From CAZENU01 sp965222125 (GTDB taxonomy: Bacteria > Chloroflexota > Dehalococcoidia > Lucifugimonadales > CAZENU01), in contig CBDCTC010000006.1 of NCBI GenBank assembly GCA_965222125.1, forward strand, positions 1,178,001-1,242,000: a DNA stretch of 64,000 nt. Direction: 5' to 3'. The notes under the pieces are model-generated. The model was given only the letters and a program-made list of their open reading frames with translations. It did not search any database and was not told the DNA's origin. Every line of letters begins with the position of its first letter. The first letter of the stretch is position 1. The position numbers and the translations under genes are program-made. Of this stretch, positions 25,415-34,064 are shown one piece after another.

Positions 25415-26298
25415 CAGGCGCCCACCTCGGATACGACCTCGCGGAACTGCAGCAGCTGTTCGAACTTTGCGTCCGGCGTCCGTCCACTCGGGCTGACCGC
25501 GAAGTGGGTGACTCCGAGCGGCAGCCACTCGCGTACCGAGCTCGCCCACTCCGCCGGGCCATCGCCCGAGACGACCCTCTGCATGCCGATCTCGTCGGGG
25601 TCGCGGCCCGCCCGCCGGGCGTGGTCTCGCATCGCGTCGATGGCAGGCGCCGCGTCGTCCGGCTGCCGCATGGTGCCCGGCAGCATCCAGCCGTCGGCAA
25701 GGCGGCCGATGCGGCGCACTACGGGGTCCGCCCCGCCGCCGATCCACAGCGGGATGGGCCGACGCACCGGCAGCGGGTTGATGCCGGCGTCGGTGATCTT
25801 GTGCCAGCGGCCCTCGAAGGTGACGAGCTCGCGTGTCCAGAGCAGCCTGAGGACCTCGATCTGCTCCTCCATGCGCGCGCCCCGGTCGTGAAAGCCCTTG
25901 CCCATCGCTTCGTACTCGACGTCGTTGAGCCCCACGGCGACGCCGAGCCTCAGCCGTCCGCCGGACAGCACGTCGACCGCCGCCGCCTGCTTGGCGACGA
26001 GCGCCGTCTCGCGCAGCGGCAGCACCATGATGCAGGTGGCAAACTCTATCGACTCGGTCGCAGCGGCAAGGTAGCCGAACAGCGTGAACGGCTCGTGGTA
26101 GGGCGTCGTGTGCTGCCAGGGCCTGCCGCGCGCCTGCGGCGACTCGGCGTTGGCGCCGAGGACGTGCTCGAAGAAGAGCATGTGGTCGTAGCCCAGCCCC
26201 TCGACGGTCTGGGCGTAGTCCCGTATGGCGACCGGGTCCGTCCCGATCTCCGTAGTCGGGAACAGGACGCCGACCCTGATGTCTGATGTGTTGCCCAT
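25414..26298 (-). CDS. LLM class flavin-dependent oxidoreductase, copy 2
   Basis: Paralogue of the preceding gene (294 residues), with the same order of motifs: RVGVLFPTTEIGTDP, TALVAKQAAAVDVLSGGRLRLGVAVGLN, INPLPVRRPIPLWIGG, DGWMLPG. I choose ATG 26298 (MGNTSDIRVGVLF) because it aligns with the paralogue; the frame is open 31 codons further upstream. The two arose by tandem duplication and have diverged substantially. Confidence 0.9.
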   Translation of the reverse strand: MGNTSDIRVGVLFPTTEIGTDPVAIRDYAQTVEGLGYDHMLFFEHVLGANAESPQARGRPWQHTTPYHEPFTLFGYLAAATESIEFATCIMVLPLRETALVAKQAAAVDVLSGGRLRLGVAVGLNDVEYEAMGKGFHDRGARMEEQIEVLRLLWTRELVTFEGRWHKITDAGINPLPVRRPIPLWIGGGADPVVRRIGRLADGWMLPGTMRQPDDAAPAIDAMRDHARRAGRDPDEIGMQRVVSGDGPAEWASSVREWLPLGVTHFAVSPSGRTPDAKFEQLLQFREVVSEVGA

Positions 26299-27082
26299 GC
26301 GGATATGATACATCACCGCCGCCAAGCGGCGACGCGAGGCTATCACAGGCGTCCGTGATCGGCCCACCACCGCGACGGTAGATACCACCATCTTCGAGAT
26401 GTGGCTGGGTAGCCTGTCAACGCACCGAGGCCTCTCGATTCCTGCATTGTGATGCGGTGGGGCGGAGGAACGTAAGGAGCATCACGCTACCCCGACCGTA
26501 CTACGCATCCGCCTCTCCCTTCGTCTCCTCCTTCGGCATCTCCATCCCAATTATCCAATCGACACCAAAGACTCAGGTACTCGTGGGCGGAAGAAAGAAT
26601 TGGAGGCAGCGAGAGGAGTTGGTCGAATCCCCTAATTGCTGCACCGTTCCAGTCCCGCTACCTAGCCTCAATTACACCGTTTGACTGGTTCGAGTCTCAT
26701 TAAGTGGGGACTCAATAGCAGCGCAGCAAGGTGCCCGCGTGGGTGCCGGGGCCAACGCAGGCCAGGGTTTCGTTCTCGTGGGCGGTCAGCATGGTGTCCT
26801 CCCTCTGATTCCCTTGGGCTGATTCCCTTGGGCCGAGGGCGCGCAGGCCGCCCCGTCGCTCGCCCAGCCGCCGGGCTAAGTACTCACAGCGTGCCAGCTC
26901 CATGACCAGGAAGTCGAAGGTGTAGATCTCACCTGACCCCGGCGCCCCGATTGACGCCGCCCAAGACGTGTGCTACGAATAGGCCCGTCGCTCAGCCGGG
27001 TCGTGCCACGGTCGCGGCCCGCGGCATGGAGGCGTAACCATAACGACGCTCAGAAAGCCGCCTCTCCCTCGTCCTCGGCATC
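26299..27082. other. Gene-poor stretch with a decayed fragment
   Basis: About 780 nt with no supportable intact gene. It is AT-richer around 26450-26720. It contains the start of a Rieske oxygenase gene (26712-26792, minus) and a short tandem duplication of the motif GATTCCCTTGGGCT near 26807-26834. A 75-codon plus-strand ORF at 26457 has no homology I recognise and no good ribosome site. The stretch marks the left border of the mobile-element-rich region. Confidence 0.5.
26712..26792 (-). pseudogene. 5' fragment of a Rieske aromatic-ring oxygenase gene
   Basis: Twenty-six codons remain. MLTAHENETLACVGPGTHAG then TLLRCY closely resembles the conserved opening of phthalate-dioxygenase-like oxygenases (MLT..N..L..VGPGTPMG..LRRYW). 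A strong GGGAGG is still present before the ATG. The codon after Tyr is TGA where Trp TGG is expected, and no homology follows. Interpreted as a deletion remnant. Confidence 0.6.
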
Positions 27083-27457
27083 ATGGCCGCCGCCGTGCTG
27101 TTCCACTTCGTCTTGAGCCCCTTCTACGAGGACGCCCTGGACTCCCTTTCCCTATGGCACTTGCTCAACTGGTTCATGGCCTTTGGCGTCCTCATCGCCC
27201 TGGCGGTCACCTACCTCCACAAGCGCGACACCGGCCCGGACGCCGACACCAACACCTTCGTCTGCGTCAACGTCGCCTTCTACGCAGCCGGAGCCCTCGC
27301 AATCCTCTTCTTCTGGAACTGGGTCGACGACCTCACCGTCGGCGAGGACGGCCAGAGCCAGCCCCGCCGCTTATTCTGGGTGATCATCAACACCCTGTTC
27401 GTCCTGCTCCTGGGCACCCTGAGCGCTCACCTCTGGAAGGACAACGCACGCACGTGA
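27083..27457 (+). CDS. Small membrane protein, unknown function
   Basis: 124 residues with three hydrophobic segments: the N-terminus (AAAVLFHFVL), residues about 24-44 (LLNWFMAFGVLIALAVTYLH) and a pair in the second half (VAFYAAGALAILFFWNWV, LFWVIINTLFVLLLGTL). The upstream in-frame sequence is also hydrophobic but offers no start codon before a stop. No Shine-Dalgarno is visible, so the start is uncertain. I do not recognise the family. Confidence 0.55.
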   Translation: MAAAVLFHFVLSPFYEDALDSLSLWHLLNWFMAFGVLIALAVTYLHKRDTGPDADTNTFVCVNVAFYAAGALAILFFWNWVDDLTVGEDGQSQPRRLFWVIINTLFVLLLGTLSAHLWKDNART

Positions 27458-27582
27458 CCCAAACACCCCTGAGAATAACCCTCGCCCTTGCCGCACTCGC
27501 CCCGGGTGATCCAGTGGTTCACGGAATCGGATCCCGCCTAGGATATTGCCCCGGCTGCTCCAGACATGATCGTGAGGTATCA

Positions 27583-28266
27583 ATGAAACCTTGGCAGTTG
27601 ATCGGCCGGGCCCAAACCCCTGGCGGAGGAGCGGAGCTCGTTTTGTACCAACATGACTCTGAGTTCTCGCTCAAAGCGGATAACCTGGAACTCATGAACA
27701 GCCGGGTTTATGGGTCAGAAGAAGCCATGGCCAGACTGGGCTGTCAGAACTTGGCAAAACGGCCGAGGGCCCGCGTTCTGATTGGCGGTCTGGGAATGGG
27801 CTACTCGGTGAGAACGGCGCTGGACATCCTTGGCGAGGATGCCCGGGTGGTGGTCGCGGAGCTGGTGCCAGCCGTGGTTGAATGGAACCGGGGAGTGCTT
27901 GCCGATTTGGCCGGCCGACCTCTTGACGACCGCCGGACTGAACTCCATGAAGCCGACGTTGTCCAGTTGATAACGGCCGCCAGAGGTGACTACGATGCCA
28001 TCATGCTTGATGTCGACAATGGCGCGGAGGCGATGGTCCGAAAGAGCAACAACTGGCTTTACAGCCTGCCGGGGCTGACCGCCACCTACGCGGCGTTGCG
28101 GCGCGGCGGGGTATTGGCGATATGGTCTGCCGGTTCTCAACCGCCATTCGTCAGACGTTTGCGCCGTGCCGGTTTCGAGGTGGATGAAGTCAAGGTGCGG
28201 GCGCGTGGTGGAAGCAGCCGCAAGGGAGGCGCACATCATGTCGTCTGGATTGCCACGCGCGGTTGA
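27583..28266 (+). CDS. Spermidine synthase-like SAM-domain protein
   Basis: 227 residues with a class I methyltransferase/spermidine synthase fold: RVLIGGLGMGYSVRTALDIL (nucleotide-binding glycine loop), VVVAELVPAVVEWNRG (acidic residue at strand 2), and DYDAIMLDVDNG. The N-terminal SRVYGSEEAMARLGC resembles the spermidine synthase lid. The start at 27583 has GTGAGG upstream. It is isolated among IS remnants. It may be a methyltransferase rather than a polyamine enzyme. Confidence 0.75.
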   Translation: MKPWQLIGRAQTPGGGAELVLYQHDSEFSLKADNLELMNSRVYGSEEAMARLGCQNLAKRPRARVLIGGLGMGYSVRTALDILGEDARVVVAELVPAVVEWNRGVLADLAGRPLDDRRTELHEADVVQLITAARGDYDAIMLDVDNGAEAMVRKSNNWLYSLPGLTATYAALRRGGVLAIWSAGSQPPFVRRLRRAGFEVDEVKVRARGGSSRKGGAHHVVWIATRG

Positions 28267-28437
28267 TGGAGGACAGCGTTGAATGGTGCTGGCACGGTGT
28301 CGCTGTTCAGGGCAAATGTCCGTTTAAGCGGCCGGCTGTAAAGGGCGGAGTAATAGTTGAGATGGATCAGCGCGTTGTGCGGGACCTACTCGGTCTCGGC
28401 GAAGACGCCGTCGCATCCGTAGCCAGGCTGAGGATAC

Positions 28438-28660
28438 TTGGTCACCACCGTGGACGTGGTGGATCAAGCCAATGACAATGCCCTGCTGGTTCCGATGCTG
28501 GAGCAGGCCGAAGAGACGACCGGGACAAGAGCGCAGATGACGTTGGCCGACGCCGGATACTTCGCCGCGAGTCACCTGGCGGAGTGCGACCGGCGAGGTC
28601 AGCTGGTGGTGGTGTCCGAGTCACGGCATGGTAGGCTAATATCACGCCTTAAACAGGAAG
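28438..28660 (+). pseudogene. IS1182-like transposase fragment
   Basis: About 65 codons (VDVVDQANDNALLVPMLEQA, TLADAGYFAASHLAEC) match the region around the second catalytic Asp (ADAGY) of IS1182/IS4-type DDE transposases. Neither the N-terminal nor the C-terminal catalytic regions are present, and the frame runs into unrelated sequence. A remnant of a deleted element. Confidence 0.7.
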
Positions 28661-28737
28661 GCGGTGTATGGCTTCTGAATCTGAGACCAACATGCGCACC
28701 CCAAAATGGGGACACACCTCTGGGAGGGAAGCTAACG

Positions 28738-29091
28738 ATGGAAGTCCAACAAGTCACCGCAGTAGCCACTCGCCTGAAGTTGCGGAATTGGCTGCAACTA
28801 CGGCGCTTCTTCGTGGCGTACAGGGCAGTCGAACGTCAACTGAAGGCCACATCTGGCCTGATCAGCTACTCGCGCCACGCAGACTTCCTGCGATTGCGTT
28901 TTTTCACGCTGTCGATATGGGAAGATGACCACTCTGTTGATGCCTTTGCAGCAACCGGCTCTCACTGGGAAGCCATGTCCGTGTTCGGCGAAATCGCCGT
29001 CCGCGATAAATCAGGTTTTGTGAGATGGAAGACGGCGGATCCTCAGGAAATCACCTGGGAGGAGGCTAGCAAACGGCTGTCAGAGGTGTGA
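28738..29091 (+). CDS. Small DUF3291-like / monooxygenase-fold protein
   Basis: 117 residues starting at ATG 28738, with GGGAGGG 9 nt upstream. The segment RLRFFTLSIWEDDHSVDAFA, followed by SHWEAMSVF, has the ferredoxin-like ABM/DUF3291 pattern found in small haem- or flavin-free monooxygenase-like proteins. The frame is open further upstream into the IS1182 fragment, which is coincidental. Function unknown. Confidence 0.65.
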   Translation: MEVQQVTAVATRLKLRNWLQLRRFFVAYRAVERQLKATSGLISYSRHADFLRLRFFTLSIWEDDHSVDAFAATGSHWEAMSVFGEIAVRDKSGFVRWKTADPQEITWEEASKRLSEV

Positions 29092-29278
29092 CATTGCTCA
29101 CGATGCCAGACAGTAACGGACAGCTCGTGAGGCCGAATCCAGGCGTAAGTAACGCTAGAGGCGACACTTCCCCCAGGTAGGTCAACCCGACCAACTAAGC
29201 TGGACTTTGTACAAAGTATAGACAAGTGACGGGAACAGGGTAAGCTAACAAGACCAACCCACTACGAAAGGTCTCGTT

Positions 29279-29760
29279 ATGCTCACCCTGCCCGATGCCA
29301 TTATACCCTTGCTCAAGCCATTCAAGGTGATGTTTCAGGCCAAGACATGGTCGAAGGCCCAGGTGCTCCTAATTGGGGCAATCTTGGCGACGCGCAAGCG
29401 GACGGTCACCTCGGCGCTCCGCGTCATGGGGCTCAGCGACGACACGAGCTTTGCCCGTTACCACCACGTTCTCAACCGTGCCGGGTGGTCACCCCTCCGG
29501 TTGGCACACTGCCTGCTGTTGCTCTTGGTACAACACCTCGATCAGGGCGATGGGCCACTGGTGTTTGGGATCGACGAGACCCTGGAGCGGCGACGTGGCA
29601 AGCAGATCAAGGCCAAGGGGATATATCGCGACGCAGTGCGCTCCAGCGGGAGTCATTTCGTCAAGGCATCCGGCCTGCGTTGGGTGAGCTTGATGTGGCT
29701 GGCGCCCATACCCTGGGCACATCGGACATGGGCATTGCCTGTGCTGACTGCCCTGGCTTT
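29279..29760 (+). pseudogene. IS701-like transposase, truncated
   Basis: The N-terminal 150-160 residues of a DDE transposase of the IS701/DDE_5 type: WSKAQVLLIGAILATRKRTV, SALRVMGLSDDTSFARYHHV, and VFGIDETLERRRGKQIKAKG with the first catalytic Asp. Homology stops near 29750 after WALPVLTALAL; the remaining catalytic residues are missing. A start with an upstream AAAGG-like site is retained. The element has been cut by the sequence carrying the HTH gene on the other strand. Confidence 0.8.
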
Positions 29761-30258
29761 GCGCTCCCTGGCCTCACGCGCCTCCCGTCGTTTGCGTACT
29801 CCCGCCGTAGTCCGGAGCGAGTCATACAGTCTACTCCCGGCCCTCGTCGAGCCTGGTGTTCTCCGGGGAAGCATCACTTCAATGCCGCCATGGACCGACA
29901 GCGCCAAACGCATGATGTGCCACACCTCTCCGCCAGTCGGGAGCGTCCCCGTACGCCATGCCGTCACGCGGTCGTTCTCAACGCCTAGGCGCTCCGCGAA
30001 CTCCTCCCATGTCAGCCCTGCGAGTTCTACGAGCCTCGCCAGCCGCTCCGGATAGTCCTTCGGGAAGAGCTCCGGGTAAAACCGAATCCACCGATGGACG
30101 GCGTGAGGACAGCGGAAAGGGGGTGAGGGAGCTGAGGGCGAGATGGCCTGGGCTCCATTGGGGTAGATGGGAGGGCGGCGGACGGTCTTCAGTTGCCGCA
30201 CAGGGTCCCTATGGCCGTCTGCGGGGACTGCGATGCGCGGGATGGTGAGAGAATACAC
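29653..30258 (-). CDS. Helix-turn-helix (XRE-like) protein, chimeric C-terminus
   Basis: 201 codons. The central part DYPERLARLVELAGLTWEEF, then AERLGVENDRVTAWRTGTLP, is an XRE-type HTH of a kind common in Chloroflexota and Actinobacteria. A region GGIEVMLP follows. A natural end is expected after the REAREARERKAR stretch; the last ~25 residues are read from the antisense of the IS701 fragment, so the stop is borrowed. The true start is probably inside the ORF near residue 50. Likely a truncated or fused regulator. Confidence 0.5.
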   Translation of the reverse strand: MYSLTIPRIAVPADGHRDPVRQLKTVRRPPIYPNGAQAISPSAPSPPFRCPHAVHRWIRFYPELFPKDYPERLARLVELAGLTWEEFAERLGVENDRVTAWRTGTLPTGGEVWHIMRLALSVHGGIEVMLPRRTPGSTRAGSRLYDSLRTTAGVRKRREAREARERKARAVSTGNAHVRCAQGMGASHIKLTQRRPDALTK

Positions 30259-30344
30259 AGCAGGGAACTCTCGCGGACCAGGGTGGCGCGAGTTTGCGGG
30301 GATCTTCGGTTGTGCGGTGGGTAGCTCGGTCGCCGACGGCGCCG

Positions 30345-31670
30345 TCAGGCCGGGAGTGGAATGGCTCGCAATCGGGCCAGGGCGCGACTGAATTGGGTTT
30401 CCCAGGGCCAGCGCTGGGGAAGATGCAGGGTGAGGCGGCGGGCCGAGCGGGTGATTCGTCCGGCGAGGGAGAAGAACCGCCGCCGGAGGGTCTTGGTGGT
30501 CACCACCTGCTCACCCAGACCTGTCCGCGCTGTCCAACGGGCCAGGTTATGCGCCATCACCTGTATCGCCAGCCAGGCGGCGTTGGCGGCGAAACGGCCC
30601 GACGGCATGTGGTTCAGCCCCACGCCGTACTTCAGGTCTCGGATGGCATTCTCGACCTCGGCGTGGCGGCGATGGTCGGCCTCCAGTTCCAAGGTTTCCC
30701 CGTCCCGGTCGGTGATGAAGCCGTGATAGCTGTAGCTGGTGAACAGGGCCAGTTGGGAACCGGGCGTGGGCTTCACCCGCCGGACGATGAGCCGCACTGG
30801 GGCGGCTTCGGGCTCACCCTGGAAGGGGGTGCAGGTGGTCTCGGCCACATCGGCGGCGCCGTCCATCCAGTATGGGATGGGCGTCCAGTCCGCCTCGGGT
30901 ATGGCCTCGATCAGGTTCCGCAGGCTTTTGTGCTGCCGGATGGTGATGGAGAAGCGCACGTCCAGCTTGCAGCAGAGGGATACCACGCTATGGGTGTAGA
31001 AGCCGCTGTCGGCCCGCACCGTGAGTTGCCCGCTGGCCCCTCCGTAGCGCACCCGCCCCACCGTTTCACGCAGGAAGTGGGCGGCGCCACGAGCGGTGTT
31101 GGCCCGGCCCTCGCGCAGCCGGCACATCAGCACGTCGCCGGTTCCGGCGGCGACAGCCAGCAGCGGGTGATAGCCCCGCTTGCCGGTATAGCTGTGGTGG
31201 CGTGCCCCTTCCTTGGCCAGTCCGTAGGTCTCGCAGATGGTTGAGTCCAGCTCGATGGTCAGGGGCGAGTCGCCGGGTCCGGCGCTGGTCTGCCAAGCGC
31301 GTGCCAGCAACTCCCGGCTCACCCGGTCCAGTTGACGGACGTGGCCCCAGCGAAAACTGCGCAGGAAGGTGCCCAGGGTGGATGGCGCCTTGATCGTGCC
31401 GCCCAGGATGCGGGCCGTCCCACCGGCGCGCAGCGCATCGGCGTCGTCGATGCAGTCGCCGCCCGCCAGCGCGGAAGCGACCAGCGTCAGTATCTTGTCG
31501 CCCGTGTTGGCCCGCCCCGGCGCGACGCCCAGGTCGAGATGATGGTCGACGAGTTCCCGCAGGCCTAGGTGCTGGGCGAGGGTGGCCGGAAGGAGCAGCC
31601 CGGCATTGGCCACCAGGCGGTGGTCGTCGAAAGAGACACGAATGCGGTCGGAGTGGTTGCCTGGTAGCAT
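30345..31670 (-). CDS. IS1380-family transposase
   Basis: Complete 441-residue DDE transposase. Features include the N-terminal FDDHRLVANAGLLLPATLAQ, catalytic Asp in IELDSTICETYG, the TGKRGYHPLLAV motif, a second Asp in VRADSGFY, and the acidic residue of HAEVENAIRDLKYG. No frameshift is seen. I did not find a convincing terminal inverted repeat pair around it, so element borders (roughly 30280-31745) are not claimed. Confidence 0.92.
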   Translation of the reverse strand: MLPGNHSDRIRVSFDDHRLVANAGLLLPATLAQHLGLRELVDHHLDLGVAPGRANTGDKILTLVASALAGGDCIDDADALRAGGTARILGGTIKAPSTLGTFLRSFRWGHVRQLDRVSRELLARAWQTSAGPGDSPLTIELDSTICETYGLAKEGARHHSYTGKRGYHPLLAVAAGTGDVLMCRLREGRANTARGAAHFLRETVGRVRYGGASGQLTVRADSGFYTHSVVSLCCKLDVRFSITIRQHKSLRNLIEAIPEADWTPIPYWMDGAADVAETTCTPFQGEPEAAPVRLIVRRVKPTPGSQLALFTSYSYHGFITDRDGETLELEADHRRHAEVENAIRDLKYGVGLNHMPSGRFAANAAWLAIQVMAHNLARWTARTGLGEQVVTTKTLRRRFFSLAGRITRSARRLTLHLPQRWPWETQFSRALARLRAIPLPA

Positions 31671-32478
31671 CTATTGGGTGCTCCTTGTTCTGGGGTCGGT
31701 TTGCTGTTACAAAACCATTATCCCAGATTCATGGGGGCACCCTCTCGCTTCTTCAAGGGCTGTCCCCAAGGCCCTCCTTCGGTGGATTCGGGCTTAGAAG
31801 TATAGGTCAAGGTTAGAGAGCGTCATCCTGTCTGATGCTGCTCGCAGACTCGACACTTAGCCCCGGAATCCCATTGCGTAATGTCCTCGTAGCGCAGCCA
31901 CTCTTCGATCTCCCGATTGGACGCAGCGAGCAAGGCAACTCGGCTGACTGGTTCAAAAATCGCCTCCGCATCCGGACCGCATGGAACACGTCCATGACGA
32001 CGACACCTCTCGAAGGTCAGGCACATGTCGTGATCAGCGGCACGACCCTCGACACTCAGGCGCTCAGCTTTGCTGAGCGCGGCGATTCGGTGAGGCATCA
32101 CTGGATTGATCATCCTTCTAACCCTGATGTGCGGTGGGATGGCATCCCTAGAAGTATGGCCGGAAAGTCATTGGCTGGGTTTCGCACTACCCAAAGCAGA
32201 CGTATTACGGTCTTATACGACATGGAAATTGCGTTTCACAAACCCACTATTACATCGACAGTCGACGGTAAGCCAACGACGGCTTGGGAAGAATCGGGGT
32301 TTCCGTCCGAGTTTCTAGCACTCCTGGCGCTTGGCCGCACGGCCTCACCGCACGCTGCCGTCGTCAGCGTTTCGGTCGTCGTGTCGGTGAATACGCTTCG
32401 ACTTTTAGCTGAAGCAAGGACGGAGAGGGCCGTCTCTGTATTACAATATCGTCTCGACAGGGTGACCAGGACTGAACA
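31671..32478. other. Gene-poor stretch between IS1380 copy and aroQ
   Basis: About 800 nt of lower GC. Two long ORFs overlap on opposite strands: plus 31835-32482 (215 codons, no recognisable domain, its stop overlapping the aroQ GTG) and minus 31823-32113 (96 codons, ending in a Cys-x2-Cys motif KCRVCEQ). Neither has a strong ribosome site or a family I recognise. A TACAAT -10-like box near 32441 may serve aroQ. Confidence 0.4.
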
Positions 32479-32925
32479 GTGAATATACTCGTCATCAACG
32501 GCCCCAACCTGAACATGCTCGGCAAGCGGGACGCGGGCCAGTACGGCAGCGTGACCCTTGCCGAGATCGAGCGGAGAGTCGGCCGGCGGGCCGAAGAGCT
32601 TGGCGCACAGGTCGACTTCTTCCAGTCCAACCACGAGGGCGAGATCGTCGACCACGTTCAGCAAGCCGCCGACTCGGCCGACGCGGTCGTCATCAACCCC
32701 GGGGCCCTTACCCACTACGGTCTGTCGATGCGGGACGCCCTGGCCGACGCCGGGCTGCCGATAGTGGAGGTCCATCTGTCGAACATACACGCCCGGGAGC
32801 GGTTCCGGCACCGCTCGGTCGTCGCGCCGATCGCGGTGGGCCAGGTGTGCGGGCTGGGTTGGCGAGGATACGTCCACGCCGTGGAGTACGTCATAGCGCG
32901 CCTCCAGGAAGAGTCACAGACATGA
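32479..32925 (+). CDS. aroQ: 3-dehydroquinate dehydratase, type II
   Basis: Third step of the shikimate pathway, a dodecameric type II enzyme. 148 residues, the usual size. Signature INGPNLNMLGKRDAGQYGSVTLAEIE, with the catalytic Tyr in QYG; FFQSNHEGEIVDHVQ, VINPGALTHYGLSMRDAL and VHLSNIHARERFRHRSVV. GTG start at 32479. Its end overlaps the following peptidase by 4 nt (ATGA). Confidence 0.97.
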   Translation: MNILVINGPNLNMLGKRDAGQYGSVTLAEIERRVGRRAEELGAQVDFFQSNHEGEIVDHVQQAADSADAVVINPGALTHYGLSMRDALADAGLPIVEVHLSNIHARERFRHRSVVAPIAVGQVCGLGWRGYVHAVEYVIARLQEESQT

Positions 32926-34007
32926 GCATCGGTGCGAAGATCCAGCGTCTGAGAGCCCTGCTCGCCGAGCGCGGTCTGGACGGCGTACTCATCTCCAACG
33001 GCGAGAACCGGCGCTATCTATCCGGCTTCACCGGCTCCGCCGGCTACCTGCTCATCTCCGGCGACGGTTCGGTGCTGGGCACGGACTTCCGGTACGTGGA
33101 GCAGGCCGGGGAGCAGGCGCCCGAATTCCGGATCGAGCGTTTGGCCGGCGGCTCCGCCTGGCTGCCGGAGCTCGCGGCGAAGATGGACATACGCAGAATC
33201 GGCTTCGAGAGCCAGGACATGACCGTCCACGGACACGCGGCGTTCCGAAAGGCGATAGAGGAGTCCGATAACGACGACATGACGCTCGTAGAGACCTCGA
33301 ACCTCGTGGACGGGCTTCGCGCCACGAAGTACGACGACGAGATGGACATGCTGGCGCGCGCCATCAAGATCACCGACGAGGCTATGGACGAGATCGGCGG
33401 CTCTCTCGAGCCTGGCGCGACGGAGCGGGAGGTCGCGTGGGAGCTGGAGAAGGCGATGCGGGAGCGCGGCGCCGAGGGGCTCGCGTTCGACACGATCGTC
33501 GCAGCCGGTCCCAACGGCGCGCTGCCTCATCACCGCCCGTCCGACCGCGTCATCGCCGAGGGCGAGCCCGTGGTCATCGACATGGGCGCCAGGTACGAAG
33601 GCTACTGTGCCGACCTCACCCGAACGGTGCTCGTCGGCGAGCCGGACGAGACGTTCCGCAAGATCTACGGCATCGTGCTGCGGGCGCAGCTCGAGGCCGA
33701 GGACCGTGTCCGCTCCGGCATGACCGGGACCGAGTGCGACGCCATCGCCCGCGACATAATCGCGGAGGCGGGTTACGGCGACAACTTCGGCCACAGTCTC
33801 GGCCACGGGGTCGGGCTGGCCGTCCACGAGCTGCCCTGGGTGAGTCCGCGGGCGGACGAGCCTCTGAAAGACGGCATGATCTTCACTATCGAGCCCGGCA
33901 TCTACATATCGGACTGGGGCGGCGTCCGGATCGAGGACGTAGTCGTGCTGCAAAACGGCGCGGCGCGCGTGATCAGCAAGGCGCGGAAGCTCGATCCGGG
34001 ACAATAA
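32922..34007 (+). CDS. M24-family aminopeptidase (Xaa-Pro type)
   Basis: 361-residue metallopeptidase with a creatinase-like N-terminal domain (RRYLSGFTGSAGYLLIS) and a C-terminal pita-bread domain. Metal ligands are in VIDMGARYEGYCADLTRT (two Asp), GHSLGHGVGLAVHE (His), and FTIEPGIY and GVRIEDVVV (Glu). Coupled to aroQ and followed by efp, an arrangement common in many bacteria. PepP and PepQ cannot be separated by sequence alone. Confidence 0.93.
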   Translation: MSIGAKIQRLRALLAERGLDGVLISNGENRRYLSGFTGSAGYLLISGDGSVLGTDFRYVEQAGEQAPEFRIERLAGGSAWLPELAAKMDIRRIGFESQDMTVHGHAAFRKAIEESDNDDMTLVETSNLVDGLRATKYDDEMDMLARAIKITDEAMDEIGGSLEPGATEREVAWELEKAMRERGAEGLAFDTIVAAGPNGALPHHRPSDRVIAEGEPVVIDMGARYEGYCADLTRTVLVGEPDETFRKIYGIVLRAQLEAEDRVRSGMTGTECDAIARDIIAEAGYGDNFGHSLGHGVGLAVHELPWVSPRADEPLKDGMIFTIEPGIYISDWGGVRIEDVVVLQNGAARVISKARKLDPGQ

Positions 34008-34064
34008 GGTGCCGGCCGCGGACTAACAGGACCGCGGCGCCACTCTTGAACGGGGAGACACTCG

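Noticed and set aside
26457..26684. 75-codon plus-strand ORF
   Set aside because: No ribosome site, low complexity, no recognisable domain.
26712..26714. TGA at the end of the Rieske oxygenase fragment as another Sec codon
   Set aside because: The family has Trp (TGG) there, and no homology continues after the TGA, unlike the three accepted cases.
26680..26720. tRNA 3' end (GGTTCGA motif) as an attachment site
   Set aside because: The T-stem does not pair properly and no acceptor or anticodon arm could be assembled.
27154..27582. N-terminal extension of the spermidine synthase-like gene
   Set aside because: It overlaps the small membrane protein in another frame and reads as Arg/His/Pro-rich shadow sequence; ATG 27583 has a ribosome site.
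30345..31670. Terminal inverted repeats of the first IS1380 copy
   Set aside because: Only a weak AGGGTG match near 30280 and 31745; not enough to define element ends.
31823..32113. Minus-strand ORF with a C-terminal CxxC
   Set aside because: No start signal or family; overlaps an opposing longer ORF; kept only as part of the gene-poor stretch.
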